DNA of 64,000 nt from the NCBI RefSeq assembly GCF_019857185.1, contig NZ_JAHWXP010000002.1, forward strand, positions 558,001-622,000, written 5' to 3'. The DNA is from Alteriqipengyuania abyssalis. GTDB taxonomy: Bacteria; Pseudomonadota; Alphaproteobacteria; Sphingomonadales; Sphingomonadaceae. Under the pieces are notes generated by a model. That model did not search any database. It worked only from the letters and a program-made list of their open reading frames with translations, and was not told the DNA's origin. The position numbers and the translations under genes were made by a program. Every line of letters starts with the position of its first letter. The first letter of the stretch is position 1. Positions 17,086-25,668 of this stretch are shown one piece after another.

Positions 17086-17108
17086 CACGCGTCACCCGGG
17101 TGTCACCC
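17080..17108 (+). terminator. Nested inverted repeats over the acyl-CoA synthetase stop
   Basis: GGGTGACAC (17080-17088) pairs perfectly with GTGTCACCC (17100-17108). The left arm can alternatively pair GGTGAC (17081-17086) with GTCACC (17091-17096). The stop codon lies inside. There is no T-tract; it may act as a 3' stabiliser or weak terminator. Confidence 0.45.
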
Positions 17109-17300
17109 TCCGCCTCATCGCCCTAGGTCACTGGGAACAGGCGATTTTTTTCCGGCTCGAACGGGCCAGGGCGACATAGTGCCTGTTTCGGGGGCGCATT
17201 AACGCCCAGCCCAGTCGCCAGGCGGGCGCGCGTGGATGATTGACGGTTTGAAAGAGCGGATTTCGCCCTAGCAAAGCGCTCCACGGTAGGAAAATCGTCG

Positions 17301-17315
17301 ACCCCGCCCCGGGGT
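17301..17315 (-). terminator. Weak hairpin downstream of galU
   Basis: On the minus strand ACCCC pairs with GGGGT around a 5-base loop, with a TTTT only 6 bases further on. It is a plausible but weak end for the galU transcript. Confidence 0.3.
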
Positions 17316-17326
17316 TGGCGCAGGCA

Positions 17327-18208
17327 TTACGCCTTGAGCAGGCGCTCCGCCATCGCGCGAACCTCATCCCCCATGTCGGGGCGTTGCAGCGCCAGCGCCA
17401 GTGTCGCCTCGACGAAGCCGGTCTTGCTGCCGCAATCGTAGCGGGCGCCGTCAAAGGTGACCGCGTGGAACGGCTGGGTGCCGATCATCCGCGCCATTGC
17501 GTCGGTCAGCTGGATTTCGCCGCCTGCACCCTTGCCCTGATTTTCCAGCACACGCATCACTTCGGGCTGGAGGATGTAGCGGCCCGAGAGGATCTTGTTC
17601 GACGGAGCTTCGGCCACCGGCGGCTTCTCGACCAGGCCCTTCACCTCGGTCAGCGTGCCGTCTTCCTTGCCCGGATCGATCACGCCGTAGCTCGATACGT
17701 TTTCCTGCGGCACTTCCAGCACGCTGATCACGTTGCCGCCGACCTTTTCGTAGGCGTCGACCATCTGCTTCATGCAGCCCGTGCCGCCCTCGTTCCCGAT
17801 CATCAGTTCGTCGGGCAGGAAGATCGCGAAGGGATCGTCGCCCACGATCGCGCGCGCGCACCAGATCGCGTGGCCGAGGCCCAGCGGCACCTGCTGGCGG
17901 ACGGTGATGATGTCGCCGGGCGTGGCGCGGGTCGAATCGAGGATCGAGAGATCCTTGCCCCGCTCCTCCATCGTCTGTTCCAGCTCGAACGCGATATCGA
18001 AATGTTCGACGATCGCGGTCTTGCCGCGCCCGGTGACGAAGATCATCTGCTCGATCCCCGCCTCCCGCGCCTCATCCACCGCGTACTGGATCAGCGGGCG
18101 GTCCACGATCGCCAGCATTTCCTTGGGAATCGCCTTGGTCGCGGGAAGGAAGCGGGTGCCGAGACCGGCAACGGGGAAAACGGCTTTGCGGATCGGTTTG
18201 TGCGCCAT
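17327..18208 (-). CDS. galU: UTP--glucose-1-phosphate uridylyltransferase
   Basis: 293 residues. The N-terminal nucleotide-binding signature FPVAGLGTRFLPATKAIPKEML (about 11-32), IQYAVDEA, and downstream FVTGRGKTAIVEHFD and FEGARYDCGSKTGF-type segments identify GalU. It makes UDP-glucose for surface polysaccharides and glycolipids. Divergent from murA with 130 bp between them. Confidence 0.96.
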   Translation of the reverse strand: MAHKPIRKAVFPVAGLGTRFLPATKAIPKEMLAIVDRPLIQYAVDEAREAGIEQMIFVTGRGKTAIVEHFDIAFELEQTMEERGKDLSILDSTRATPGDIITVRQQVPLGLGHAIWCARAIVGDDPFAIFLPDELMIGNEGGTGCMKQMVDAYEKVGGNVISVLEVPQENVSSYGVIDPGKEDGTLTEVKGLVEKPPVAEAPSNKILSGRYILQPEVMRVLENQGKGAGGEIQLTDAMARMIGTQPFHAVTFDGARYDCGSKTGFVEATLALALQRPDMGDEVRAMAERLLKA

Positions 18209-18338
18209 GAGGCAGGGGTATGCGGATGGCTAGCGGGTCGGTCAATGCCGCGCCGCCAAAGCCAACAATGGTTAGCGGCAGGTGCGTGCGCGCGAGTGCG
18301 GCTTGTGTTGGCGCGCGCGACCGCTACACGACGAAGGC

Positions 18339-19622
18339 ATGGACAAACTACGCATTATCGGAGGGCAAAGGCTCTCCGGCACGATCCCGATTTCCGGTGC
18401 CAAGAATTCCGCGCTCACGCTGATTCCCTGCGCGCTGCTGACCGACGAACCGCTCACGCTGCGCAACCTTCCGCGGCTGGCGGATATCGACGGCTTCCAG
18501 CACCTGATGACGCAGTTCGGCGTGGCGGTGAACATCGCAGGCACGCGGCCCGATGACTTCGGCCGGGTGGTCACCTTCGAAGCGACGCGGCTGACCTCGA
18601 CCACCGCGCCCTATGATCTGGTGCGCAAAATGCGCGCCTCGATCCTCGTGCTGGGGCCGATGCTCGCGCGTGCCGGCGTGGCGACCGTGTCGCAGCCGGG
18701 CGGCTGTGCGATCGGCAACCGCCCGATCGACCTGCATCTTTCGGCGCTCGAAGCGCTCGGCGCGCGGATCGAGCTGGCGCAGGGCTATGTCCGCGCGCAC
18801 GCCCCCGATGGCGGATTGCCGGGCGGCGAGTTCGACTTCCCCGTCGTCTCGGTCGGCGCGACCGAGAACGCGCTGATGGCGGCGGTGCTCGCCAACGGAA
18901 CCTCGACCCTGCGCAACGCCGCGCGCGAGCCGGAAATCATCGACCTGTGCAACCTACTGGTCGCAATGGGTGCCGAGATCGAGAATATCGGCCAGTCGGA
19001 CCTGGTCATCCACGGGGTCAAGCGGCTCAACGGGGCGACCTACAAGGTGATGGCCGACCGGATCGAGGCCGGCTCCTACGCCTGCGCCGCAGCGATCACC
19101 GGCGGTGAGGCGCGCCTCGAAGGGGCCAAGGCCGACGACATGTCCGCCACGCTCCACGCGCTGCGCAATATTGGGGTTCATGTCGAAAGCGATGCCAAGG
19201 GCGTGAACATCGCAGCCGATGGCAAGCTGAAGGCGGTCAACCTTTCCACCGCGCCGTATCCGGGCCTTGCGACCGATATGCAGGCCCAGCTGATGGCGCT
19301 GCTGACCGTGGCCGAGGGCACCAGCGTGCTGACCGAAACGATCTTCGAAAACCGCTACATGCACGTGCCCGAACTGAGCCGCATGGGCGCGAATATCGAA
19401 GTGTCGGGGCGCACCGCGATCGTGCAGGGCCAGCCGGGCCTGACCGGCGCGGAAGTGATGGCGACCGACTTGCGCGCCTCGATGAGCCTGGTGATCGCCG
19501 CGCTCGCTGCCGAGGGCGAGACCCAGATCCGCCGGATCTATCACCTCGACCGCGGGTACGAGCGGCTGGAAGAGAAGTTGCAGGCGATCGGCGCGCAGAT
19601 CGAACGGGTCGGCGACGACTAG
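18339..19622 (+). CDS. murA: UDP-N-acetylglucosamine 1-carboxyvinyltransferase
   Basis: 427 residues from the ATG at 18339. A longer in-frame extension from 18282 lacks any family resemblance. The EPT fold shows [19 protein letters not shown] near 20-38 and the catalytic Cys123 in [15 protein letters not shown]. Because the PEP-binding residue is Cys rather than Asp, the enzyme should be fosfomycin-sensitive (family knowledge). It performs the first committed step of peptidoglycan synthesis. Confidence 0.96.
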   Translation: MDKLRIIGGQRLSGTIPISGAKNSALTLIPCALLTDEPLTLRNLPRLADIDGFQHLMTQFGVAVNIAGTRPDDFGRVVTFEATRLTSTTAPYDLVRKMRASILVLGPMLARAGVATVSQPGGCAIGNRPIDLHLSALEALGARIELAQGYVRAHAPDGGLPGGEFDFPVVSVGATENALMAAVLANGTSTLRNAAREPEIIDLCNLLVAMGAEIENIGQSDLVIHGVKRLNGATYKVMADRIEAGSYACAAAITGGEARLEGAKADDMSATLHALRNIGVHVESDAKGVNIAADGKLKAVNLSTAPYPGLATDMQAQLMALLTVAEGTSVLTETIFENRYMHVPELSRMGANIEVSGRTAIVQGQPGLTGAEVMATDLRASMSLVIAALAAEGETQIRRIYHLDRGYERLEEKLQAIGAQIERVGDD

Positions 19623-19690
19623 CGCCGATTATTCGGACCCAAACCCGTTCTCCCACGTTCGCCAGATAAGAATATTATTGGAGACGTGAC

Positions 19691-19918
19691 ATGGGTTTGA
19701 TTCGAACCGCAATCCTCGGTGGCCTCGGCTATCTCGGCTACAAGGCCTACAAGAACCACAAGGACGAGAACGGCGTCGCCTTTGCCGATGGCCAGCCGAG
19801 CGGAGGCGTGCGCAACGCAGGCTCCTCCGCCACGGCGACCAAGGGCGACAAGATGAGCCGCACCGACGAGGCGCTCGACGAGACCTTCCCGGCGAGCGAC
19901 GCGACCGCAAAGTACTAG
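19691..19918 (+). CDS. Small conserved hypothetical protein
   Basis: 75 residues with GGAG before the ATG. A short hydrophobic, glycine-rich N-terminus (TAILGGLGYLGYKAYK) is followed by a charged, probably disordered tail ending EALDETFPASDATAKY. The tail resembles the RTDEALDETFPASDP-like C-termini seen in many sphingomonad small proteins. No function known; possibly membrane-associated. Confidence 0.7.
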   Translation: MGLIRTAILGGLGYLGYKAYKNHKDENGVAFADGQPSGGVRNAGSSATATKGDKMSRTDEALDETFPASDATAKY

Positions 19919-19947
19919 CGCTGGACGCCGACCGGCGGCGGGCGCGC

Positions 19948-21141
19948 CTAGCCCCCGTCGCCGTCGGCCGCTTCCCGCAGAGCATCGAGCTCGTTCTGCG
20001 CCTTGATCCGGGCAACTTCACGCGCGAGCGACGCCGTTTCCGCGTCGCGTAACGTCTCTGCGGCGGCGAGCGCTCCGGTAAGCGCGGCTGCAACGTCCGA
20101 CCCCGTGCCGCCTTCGGAATACTTGATCTTCACCAGACGTCCTTCCTTGGTGAATTCCGCAGAGAGACTCTTTTTGCCCAGCACTTTCGCCGAGATGGGC
20201 AGTGCCTGGAACGGGGAGAGCTGCGGGATCAGCACGGATGCCGTCTTGACCGGTTCGGCTGCGTCGCAACTGTCGCCCGTGTAGACCGTGACCTGCAATG
20301 GCAGCGGTGTGCGGTAGATAAACCGGTCCTGCCGCAGGTTCGCATCAAAGGGCGGGTTCGCGGTTCCGCCACGCGCGATCTGTGCCCTCGCATCGTCACC
20401 GAGTTTCGCAGATACGCACACCTCTTTCGGAAGGCCTGAGACCGCCGGCACCTTCCCTCCGTCGAACCAATCCTCGATCTTCAGTCGACCAAGCGCAGTC
20501 CTCGATCCGTTAGGCAGATCGCTCGGGCCAGTCGGCGCGAACTTTTTCGAGACCGTGATCGTCAGCGCCTTGTCGATCTCGACCAGCCGCGCGGTGTTGC
20601 CTTCGTAAAGAGCCTTGGCCTGCGCGCTCAACACATCGCCCCGCGCCAGCTGGGCCTCCAGCCCGGCGATACTCTCGGCCGCGTTCTGGCGCTCGGCCAC
20701 CAGGCTCTCGATCTTCGCGGTGCATTGTGCCGGAGCGTCAAATAGCGAGGACTTCAGGCCCACCATCCCCGCTGCGACCTTCAGGATGGCCGCCAGCACC
20801 TCGCCTCCGGTCCCCGCACTTTCGGAATTGATCGTCTTGAGCGTCCCGTCCTCGAAGTATTCCAGTGCGATCGACTTGCTCGCCAGAAACGAGCTGTTGG
20901 CGTTGAGTCGCACGTGGGGCCCGGGCGTGTAGCTCCCCCGGATCGCGGGGCCGTGGACGATCTGCGTATTCTCGCCGTTCGCGTCGGGGCATTGCGTGAT
21001 GCGCGCAGAATATCCCGCAAGGGCCGCTCCGTCGGGCAGGCGGTAGCTCAACTCCTGCGCCGCCGCAGGTTGAACGATCATGCATGCCAGCATCACGGCG
21101 GGCAGCGCCCTGCCGATATGGTGTGTCCTTGATTTTCTCAC
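19948..21141 (-). CDS. Exported protein of unknown function
   Basis: 397 residues from GTG 21141, chosen for GGGGGAA seven bases upstream and because it gives a proper signal peptide (RKSRTHHIGRALPAVMLA... ending AAAQ-E); the frame extends to 21204. The mature protein is about 370 residues without transmembrane segments. It has an ALEYFEDGTLKTIN-like beta-rich segment repeated as EFTKEGRLVKIKYSEGGTGSD near the C-terminus, each followed by a similar Ala-rich helix, which suggests an internal duplication. A helical EVARIKAQNELDALRE tail closes it. Periplasmic; not recognised. Confidence 0.7.
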   Translation of the reverse strand: MRKSRTHHIGRALPAVMLACMIVQPAAAQELSYRLPDGAALAGYSARITQCPDANGENTQIVHGPAIRGSYTPGPHVRLNANSSFLASKSIALEYFEDGTLKTINSESAGTGGEVLAAILKVAAGMVGLKSSLFDAPAQCTAKIESLVAERQNAAESIAGLEAQLARGDVLSAQAKALYEGNTARLVEIDKALTITVSKKFAPTGPSDLPNGSRTALGRLKIEDWFDGGKVPAVSGLPKEVCVSAKLGDDARAQIARGGTANPPFDANLRQDRFIYRTPLPLQVTVYTGDSCDAAEPVKTASVLIPQLSPFQALPISAKVLGKKSLSAEFTKEGRLVKIKYSEGGTGSDVAAALTGALAAAETLRDAETASLAREVARIKAQNELDALREAADGDGG

Positions 21142-21228
21142 AGCCCATTCCCCCGAGGTGGGCGACCCTCCGGCAAGGCTGATCCAATCAGAGGGATCCT
21201 GCAAGCGGGTTTATTTTCGTAAGTACGA

Positions 21229-21459
21229 CTACCCGGCCTGCAAGCGGCCAACCAACCATTGCCGGATCGCGCTGGCGAGGCCGGTGGGCTCGGCCGCATC
21301 GAGCCGCTCGGCGTCGATCTGCGCGACGATCGCGTTGACCGGCACGCCGCGCGCGCGGGCGGCATCGCGCAGCATCTCCCAGAAAACCGGCTCCAGCGTG
21401 ATGCTGGTCTTATGGCCGGCAATCTCGACCGATCGTTTGACGGGCGGATGATATTTCAT
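21229..21459 (-). CDS. Ribbon-helix-helix domain protein
   Basis: 76 residues starting MKYHPPVKRSVEIAGHKTS. The core, ITLEPVFWEMLRDAARARG, is the RHH_4-type fold found in many alphaproteobacteria, an arc/MetJ-like DNA-binding dimer module, here alone. Its ATG overlaps the stop of the upstream hydrolase by 4 bp (ATGA). Target DNA unknown. Confidence 0.8.
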   Translation of the reverse strand: MKYHPPVKRSVEIAGHKTSITLEPVFWEMLRDAARARGVPVNAIVAQIDAERLDAAEPTGLASAIRQWLVGRLQAG

Positions 21460-22301
21460 GGGGCCTTCCCGGCTACCGCAGGATTCTCCGCCTCCGCCGC
21501 TTCCCACTGCTGCCAGATCTTCTCGGCGAGCGAATCGAGGGGCACCCAGTGTCCGCCTCCTGTCAGATTGACGCGGGTGACGTTGGCACCGCCGGCTTTC
21601 TCCAGCCGTTCGGCCATGCGCGGGTCGATCGTCTCGTCCTTTGTCCCGTGCAGCAGCAGGATCGGCTCATTCACGCGCGTGATGGTTTCGAGATTGTCGT
21701 ATTGCTCGGTCACGAAGGGGCGCAGCAGAGCGGGTGCCGCATCCTTGAGGCTGGTGAACGCGCCCATTGTGGCTACCGCGGTCACGTCGTGTCGGGCGGC
21801 CATCTCGAGCGCGACTGCACCGCCGAGCGAGAAGCCGAAGAGGTAGAGCCGGGCATCGGGCTGCAATGTGCGCGCCTGCGCAATCCATGCCTCTGCATCG
21901 CGATAGAGGCCGGCCTCGGACGGCTCGCCCGGATTGTCGCCGAACCCGCGATAGGAGGCGAGCAGCACCCCGCGCCCGCCGACCCGCAAGGGCTCGGCAC
22001 GCACCGCCATGACGAGGTGGTTGTACGAATTGCCTTGGAACACGACCACGATCTGGTCCACGCCCTCGTCCGGTGGCCAGTAGGCCCCTGCAAGCGTCAA
22101 ACCGTCTGCGGTTTGCACGGTGATCGCCTGTGGCGGCTCGCCCCGGAATTCCACTTGGGTGTCGGCGAGCGAAACGGGCTCGTAGACCCGGCTGGAAACC
22201 GGTCCTGCAGTCGCCGCTGTCGAGACCAGCAGCGCGCAAAGGCCGAGGAGGCACAGGGCGAATAGGCCGGGAAACCCGGCGCGCTCTCTCGTAAGGACCA
22301 T
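21456..22301 (-). CDS. Alpha/beta hydrolase with N-terminal signal/anchor
   Basis: 281 residues. An N-terminal hydrophobic segment (GLFALCLLGLCALLVSTAATAG) targets it to the envelope. The core contains VVFQGNSYNH, the nucleophile elbow GFSLGGA near 153-159, an LLHGTKDETIDPRMAE acid loop and GGHWVPLD with the catalytic His near 256. This resembles the BEM46/YfhR-like bacterial membrane-tethered hydrolases. It is translationally coupled to the ribbon-helix-helix gene downstream. Confidence 0.85.
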   Translation of the reverse strand: MVLTRERAGFPGLFALCLLGLCALLVSTAATAGPVSSRVYEPVSLADTQVEFRGEPPQAITVQTADGLTLAGAYWPPDEGVDQIVVVFQGNSYNHLVMAVRAEPLRVGGRGVLLASYRGFGDNPGEPSEAGLYRDAEAWIAQARTLQPDARLYLFGFSLGGAVALEMAARHDVTAVATMGAFTSLKDAAPALLRPFVTEQYDNLETITRVNEPILLLHGTKDETIDPRMAERLEKAGGANVTRVNLTGGGHWVPLDSLAEKIWQQWEAAEAENPAVAGKAP

Positions 22302-22363
22302 GCGTCAGGTGTGCGCGGTGTTTTCTGCAAGAGCAATCCCGGTAAGCCCTTCGGATGGTGTGC

Positions 22364-22379
22364 CCCCAAGAATTTGGGG
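22364..22379. promoter_or_regulatory. Dyad in the divergent promoter region
   Basis: CCCCAA (22364-22369) and TTGGGG (22374-22379) form a perfect 16-bp inverted repeat with a 4-base centre, 37 bp upstream of the LuxR-type regulator start and 62 bp from the divergent hydrolase start. It is a plausible operator for that regulator. Confidence 0.4.
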
Positions 22380-22416
22380 TGTCTGGAAACCCTTTGGCGG
22401 CCTAGACTAACCCGTC

Positions 22417-23175
22417 ATGCAAGAGGGGCTCCAGGCACTTACCGAAAAGGAAAAGCAGGCACTGCGCCTGATGCTGCGCGGCCACGACGCGAAGTCGATC
22501 GCGCGCGAGCTCGACCGGTCGGTCCATACGGTCAACGATCGCCTGCGTGCGGCGCGGCGCAAGCTTGCGGTCACCAGCAGCCGGGAGGCGGCGCGGATTC
22601 TGCTCGAAGATGAAGGCCCCGAAATCCTTGGGCACAATCCGTTGGGGGAAGCCAACACGGCGGAGGGCGCCGATACCTTCGATCCATCGAACGGGCGCCA
22701 TCCCGGCCCCCGTGCCGCCAGCAAGCTGCGCGGCTGGATCATCGGAGGATGTCTTCTCATGTCGCTTATTCTTGCACTCGCCCTGGCCGCTGTGGCGGCC
22801 GATAAACCGCCCGTGACAGACAGCCCGCCCGAACAGGTGGCGCTCGATCACGCGACCGAGGAGGCGGCGCGCGCATGGCTCGCCATGGTCGACGCGAGCG
22901 ACTGGAGCGCCAGCTTCGCCGCGGCCGGAAAGCAGTTCCGGGAGCAGAACACGGTCGCAGGCTGGGAGGCTGCCTCGCAGGCGGCACGGGTTCCGCTGGG
23001 CGCGGTGATGGAACGCGAGGCGGTCGGCTATCAGTCGGTCAATGCGCCGCCGCGCGGCTATCGCGTGGTCCAGTTCCGGAGCGATTTTGCAAACCGCAAG
23101 GGCGTGACCGAATCGGTGACGCTCGAGCAGGAGGACGGCGGCAGCTGGCGGGTCGTCGGCTATTTCATCAATTGA
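22417..23175 (+). CDS. Membrane-tethered LuxR-type HTH regulator with DUF4019 domain
   Basis: 252 residues. Residues 5-60 form a GerE/LuxR helix-turn-helix (LTEKEKQALRLML... AKSIARELDRSVHTVNDRLRAARRKL). A linker of about 40 residues follows, then one transmembrane helix (about 105-128, WIIGGCLLMSLILALALAAV), then a periplasmic DUF4019 domain (about 140-250, AWLAMVDASDWSASF... GSWRVVGYFIN). It therefore looks like a one-component regulator binding DNA while anchored in the inner membrane, as in ToxR/CadC but with a LuxR head. The signal sensed is unknown. Confidence 0.85.
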   Translation: MQEGLQALTEKEKQALRLMLRGHDAKSIARELDRSVHTVNDRLRAARRKLAVTSSREAARILLEDEGPEILGHNPLGEANTAEGADTFDPSNGRHPGPRAASKLRGWIIGGCLLMSLILALALAAVAADKPPVTDSPPEQVALDHATEEAARAWLAMVDASDWSASFAAAGKQFREQNTVAGWEAASQAARVPLGAVMEREAVGYQSVNAPPRGYRVVQFRSDFANRKGVTESVTLEQEDGGSWRVVGYFIN

Positions 23176-23181
23176 GCGGAT

Positions 23182-23208
23182 GCGGGCGCGCCATCGCGGC
23201 GCGCCCGC
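23182..23208. terminator. Bidirectional hairpin between convergent genes
   Basis: GCGGGCGCGCC (23182-23192) pairs perfectly over 11 bp with GGCGCGCCCGC (23198-23208), loop of five. It lies between the regulator gene and the convergent phaB end. No T-run on either side. Confidence 0.6.
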
Positions 23209-23214
23209 GCGCCG

Positions 23215-23937
23215 TCAATACATGTGCTGCCCGCCATTGATGCTCATGGTCGATCCGGTGACGAAGGCGCCGTCGTCGGCGGTGAGGAAGGCGACGCCGC
23301 GCGCGATCTCCTCCGCGTGGCCGAGCCGGCCGACAGGGATCTTGGCGACGATCTTGGCCAGCACCTCTTCCGGGACCGCGGCGACCATGTCGGTATCGAT
23401 ATAGCCGGGCGCGATCGCGTTGACCGTGATGCCGAAGCGCGCGCCTTCCTGTGCCAGCGCCTTGGTGAAGCCGTGAATGCCCGATTTGGCGGCGGCGTAG
23501 TTGACCTGCCCGTACTGGCCCGCCTGACCGTTGATCGACCCGATATTGACGATCCGCCCCCATTTGCCCTCGCGCATGCCGGGAAAGCACGCCTTGGCCA
23601 TGTTGAAGCAGCCGCCCAGATTGACCCGCATCACCTCGTTCCAGTCGTCGAAGCTCATCTTGGCCAGCGTTCCGTCGCGGGTGATTCCGGCATTATTGAC
23701 CAGAATTTCTACATGGCCGTGATTTTCGGTGATTCGCGAAATGTTTTCGAGGCAGGCCTCATGGTCGCCCACGTCCCACTTCATCACGGCAATTCCGGTG
23801 CGAGTCGCAAATTCCTGCGCGCGTTCGTCATTGCCGGCATAATTGGCGATGACCGTGCGGCCCTGTTCCTTCAGCGCAAGGCTGATCGCTTCGCCAATAC
23901 CCCGGGTTCCACCCGTCACCACAGCGACACGTGCCAT
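23215..23937 (-). CDS. phaB: Acetoacetyl-CoA reductase
   Basis: 240 residues, short-chain dehydrogenase of the PhaB type. NADPH site TGGTRGIG (8-15), NNAG (81-84), catalytic Ser134 in NIGSINGQAGQ, Tyr147 and Lys151 in VNYAAAKSG, and the PhaB-like GYIDTDMV loop. It reduces acetoacetyl-CoA to (R)-3-hydroxybutyryl-CoA for polyhydroxyalkanoate synthesis. No phaA or phaC neighbours; the PHA depolymerase gene is 16 kb away. Confidence 0.92.
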   Translation of the reverse strand: MARVAVVTGGTRGIGEAISLALKEQGRTVIANYAGNDERAQEFATRTGIAVMKWDVGDHEACLENISRITENHGHVEILVNNAGITRDGTLAKMSFDDWNEVMRVNLGGCFNMAKACFPGMREGKWGRIVNIGSINGQAGQYGQVNYAAAKSGIHGFTKALAQEGARFGITVNAIAPGYIDTDMVAAVPEEVLAKIVAKIPVGRLGHAEEIARGVAFLTADDGAFVTGSTMSINGGQHMY

Positions 23938-24062
23938 TCTCTCTCTCCCCTGTATTTCTTATCTTATTCACGCCGACGTAGCCCACCCGCAGCGGCGGGC
24001 AAAGCAAAACAGATAGGGGAAGAGTTCTGCGCCGCGTCGCGTGCGCGAGGATCTGCCGGGCG

Positions 24063-24818
24063 TCAGAAGCGCAGCTGGGTTCCGATGTAGACCGACTGGC
24101 TGTCTTCCGCACCATTGGTCAGCGGCGAAAGACGGTCGCTCTCGTCCGACAGGCGGACGCCTGCGGTCACGTCGAAATTGCGCGTGACGCGGTAGGCACC
24201 GCCAAGGTCGACTTCGCGATCGCTGCGACCATCGAGGGTGCGCGAAGTACGACCGCGCATCCGGTCCTGATCAATCGAGACCCGCGGCTGGAAGCGGCTC
24301 GGTTCTTCCTTCGCGCCTTTCGACGGGCGGAACTCGGCCAGGTCGGGCACGGAAATGCGCGACACGGACTTGGGCAGCTCGGCCGCAGGCTTCGCGAAGC
24401 TCTGGTATCCACGGGCAACGCCCAGGTCGAACGCAGAGGGCGCAATGGCGATATCGCGGCGACCGGGCTCGCCACGGGCTGCTTCGATTGCCGAGCGGAC
24501 CGAAACGGCGCGCGCCAAATCATTGTCTACCCGAACGGCCACGGTCACCATGCGATCGGGAATCGTCTTGCCTGCGGCGGGGGTGAAAGGCAGCGGCTGC
24601 TGGCGGGCGGCGTAGCGTTCAGCCACACGGCGGGCGAGCGCAGGGTCGACCGAGGCGGGCGTGAAACGACCCGCGTTTTCGCCGATGGTGCTGACGAGCG
24701 TGGGCGACGTGGCCTCTGCCAGAGCAACGCCAACCACCGGAATCGCGACCAGCGCCAGCGCGCCGCCCAAGGCGGGCACGATCAGCTTGCGTAGTCCTGA
24801 GGCGACCTTGACGCTCAT
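24063..24818 (-). CDS. Exported protein with C-terminal outer-membrane-like strands
   Basis: 251 residues from ATG 24818 (MSVKVASGLRKLIVPALGG). An N-terminal hydrophobic helix or signal, an Ala/Pro-rich middle, then a C-terminal stretch of alternating strands (VDLGGAYRVTRNFDVTAGVRL ... SVYIGTQLRF) ending in Phe, as in outer-membrane beta-barrels recognised by BamA. It is too short in strands to be a full barrel. Function unknown. Confidence 0.65.
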   Translation of the reverse strand: MSVKVASGLRKLIVPALGGALALVAIPVVGVALAEATSPTLVSTIGENAGRFTPASVDPALARRVAERYAARQQPLPFTPAAGKTIPDRMVTVAVRVDNDLARAVSVRSAIEAARGEPGRRDIAIAPSAFDLGVARGYQSFAKPAAELPKSVSRISVPDLAEFRPSKGAKEEPSRFQPRVSIDQDRMRGRTSRTLDGRSDREVDLGGAYRVTRNFDVTAGVRLSDESDRLSPLTNGAEDSQSVYIGTQLRF

Positions 24819-25172
24819 TACACTCACTCTAGCGCCGCACGATTTACGGCAGGATGAACAAAGCTGGAAGCGCTTTGCCCAGACCAATGGTTCCCCTGAA
24901 CACTAGGACAGCGCCCGGACGGATGCTAGCTTTTCCACAGGGCCCGGCGCACTTGCATGTCAGGTGTTGCACGCGGCACACAATCGTAATCCGGGTTCAT
25001 GATGCGTAAAGCCGCGTGGCGCTGCTTTACGTGGCAAGGCAGGCGCGCACTTGCTGCGCCCGTTGCGCGGCGATAGAGGCTGTACACGCGCGGTCTGCCG
25101 ACCGATCCTTACGCCATTCTCATGGGGCCCTTACGATTTTTCCGGGCCAGTTTCAGTGGAAAGCCAGCACAG
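24819..25172. other. Gene-free interval before the DUF3576-leuS operon
   Basis: No credible ORF lies here. The notable element is an 11-base arm at 25006-25016 pairing with 25020-25030 around a 3-base loop, with one mismatch; the outer seven bases are GTAAAGC/GCTTTAC. Without a T-tract it is more likely an operator or leader hairpin than a terminator. Confidence 0.4.
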
Positions 25173-25640
25173 ATGATCCAGCGCCGCTCCTCGACCCGTT
25201 CCGCCTCCACCGCGATTCGCTGCGGCCTGCTTGCCGGGGCGTGCGCCGCGCTTGCCGCCTGCGCGAGCGGCGGTAACGAACTGCCCGATGCCGATCTGGC
25301 AGCGAGCCAGGTGACCACCATCGGGGTCAATTCCTATCTCTGGCGCGCCAGCCTCGAAGCGATCAGCTTCGCCCCGCTGCTGCAGGCGGACAGTGCAGGC
25401 GGCGTGATCGTGACCGACTGGTACGCCAATCCCGAGAATCCGGGCGAGCGGGTCAAGCTCACCATCTCCATCCTCGACCAGGATCTGCGCGCCGATGCCC
25501 TGCGCGTCGCTGCCAGCCGGCAGGTCAACCAGGGCGGCACCTGGGTCGATGCGCCGGTACAGGCCGCGACCGTGCAGAAACTGGAAGACATTATTCTGAC
25601 CAAGGCGCGCGAACTGCGCCGCCAGGCGATTTCGAGCTGA
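25173..25640 (+). CDS. DUF3576 lipoprotein
   Basis: 155 residues from the ATG at 25173 (a longer frame begins at 25122). The lipoprotein signal ends LAAC (Cys30). The body matches the alphaproteobacterial DUF3576 family: [41 protein letters not shown] and [18 protein letters not shown]. The family commonly lies just upstream of leuS in alphaproteobacteria, as here, where the genes are 28 bp apart. Envelope-anchored; function unknown. Confidence 0.85.
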   Translation: MIQRRSSTRSASTAIRCGLLAGACAALAACASGGNELPDADLAASQVTTIGVNSYLWRASLEAISFAPLLQADSAGGVIVTDWYANPENPGERVKLTISILDQDLRADALRVAASRQVNQGGTWVDAPVQAATVQKLEDIILTKARELRRQAISS

Positions 25641-25668
25641 TCCGCCTGTTTCGCGAAAAGACGTACCT

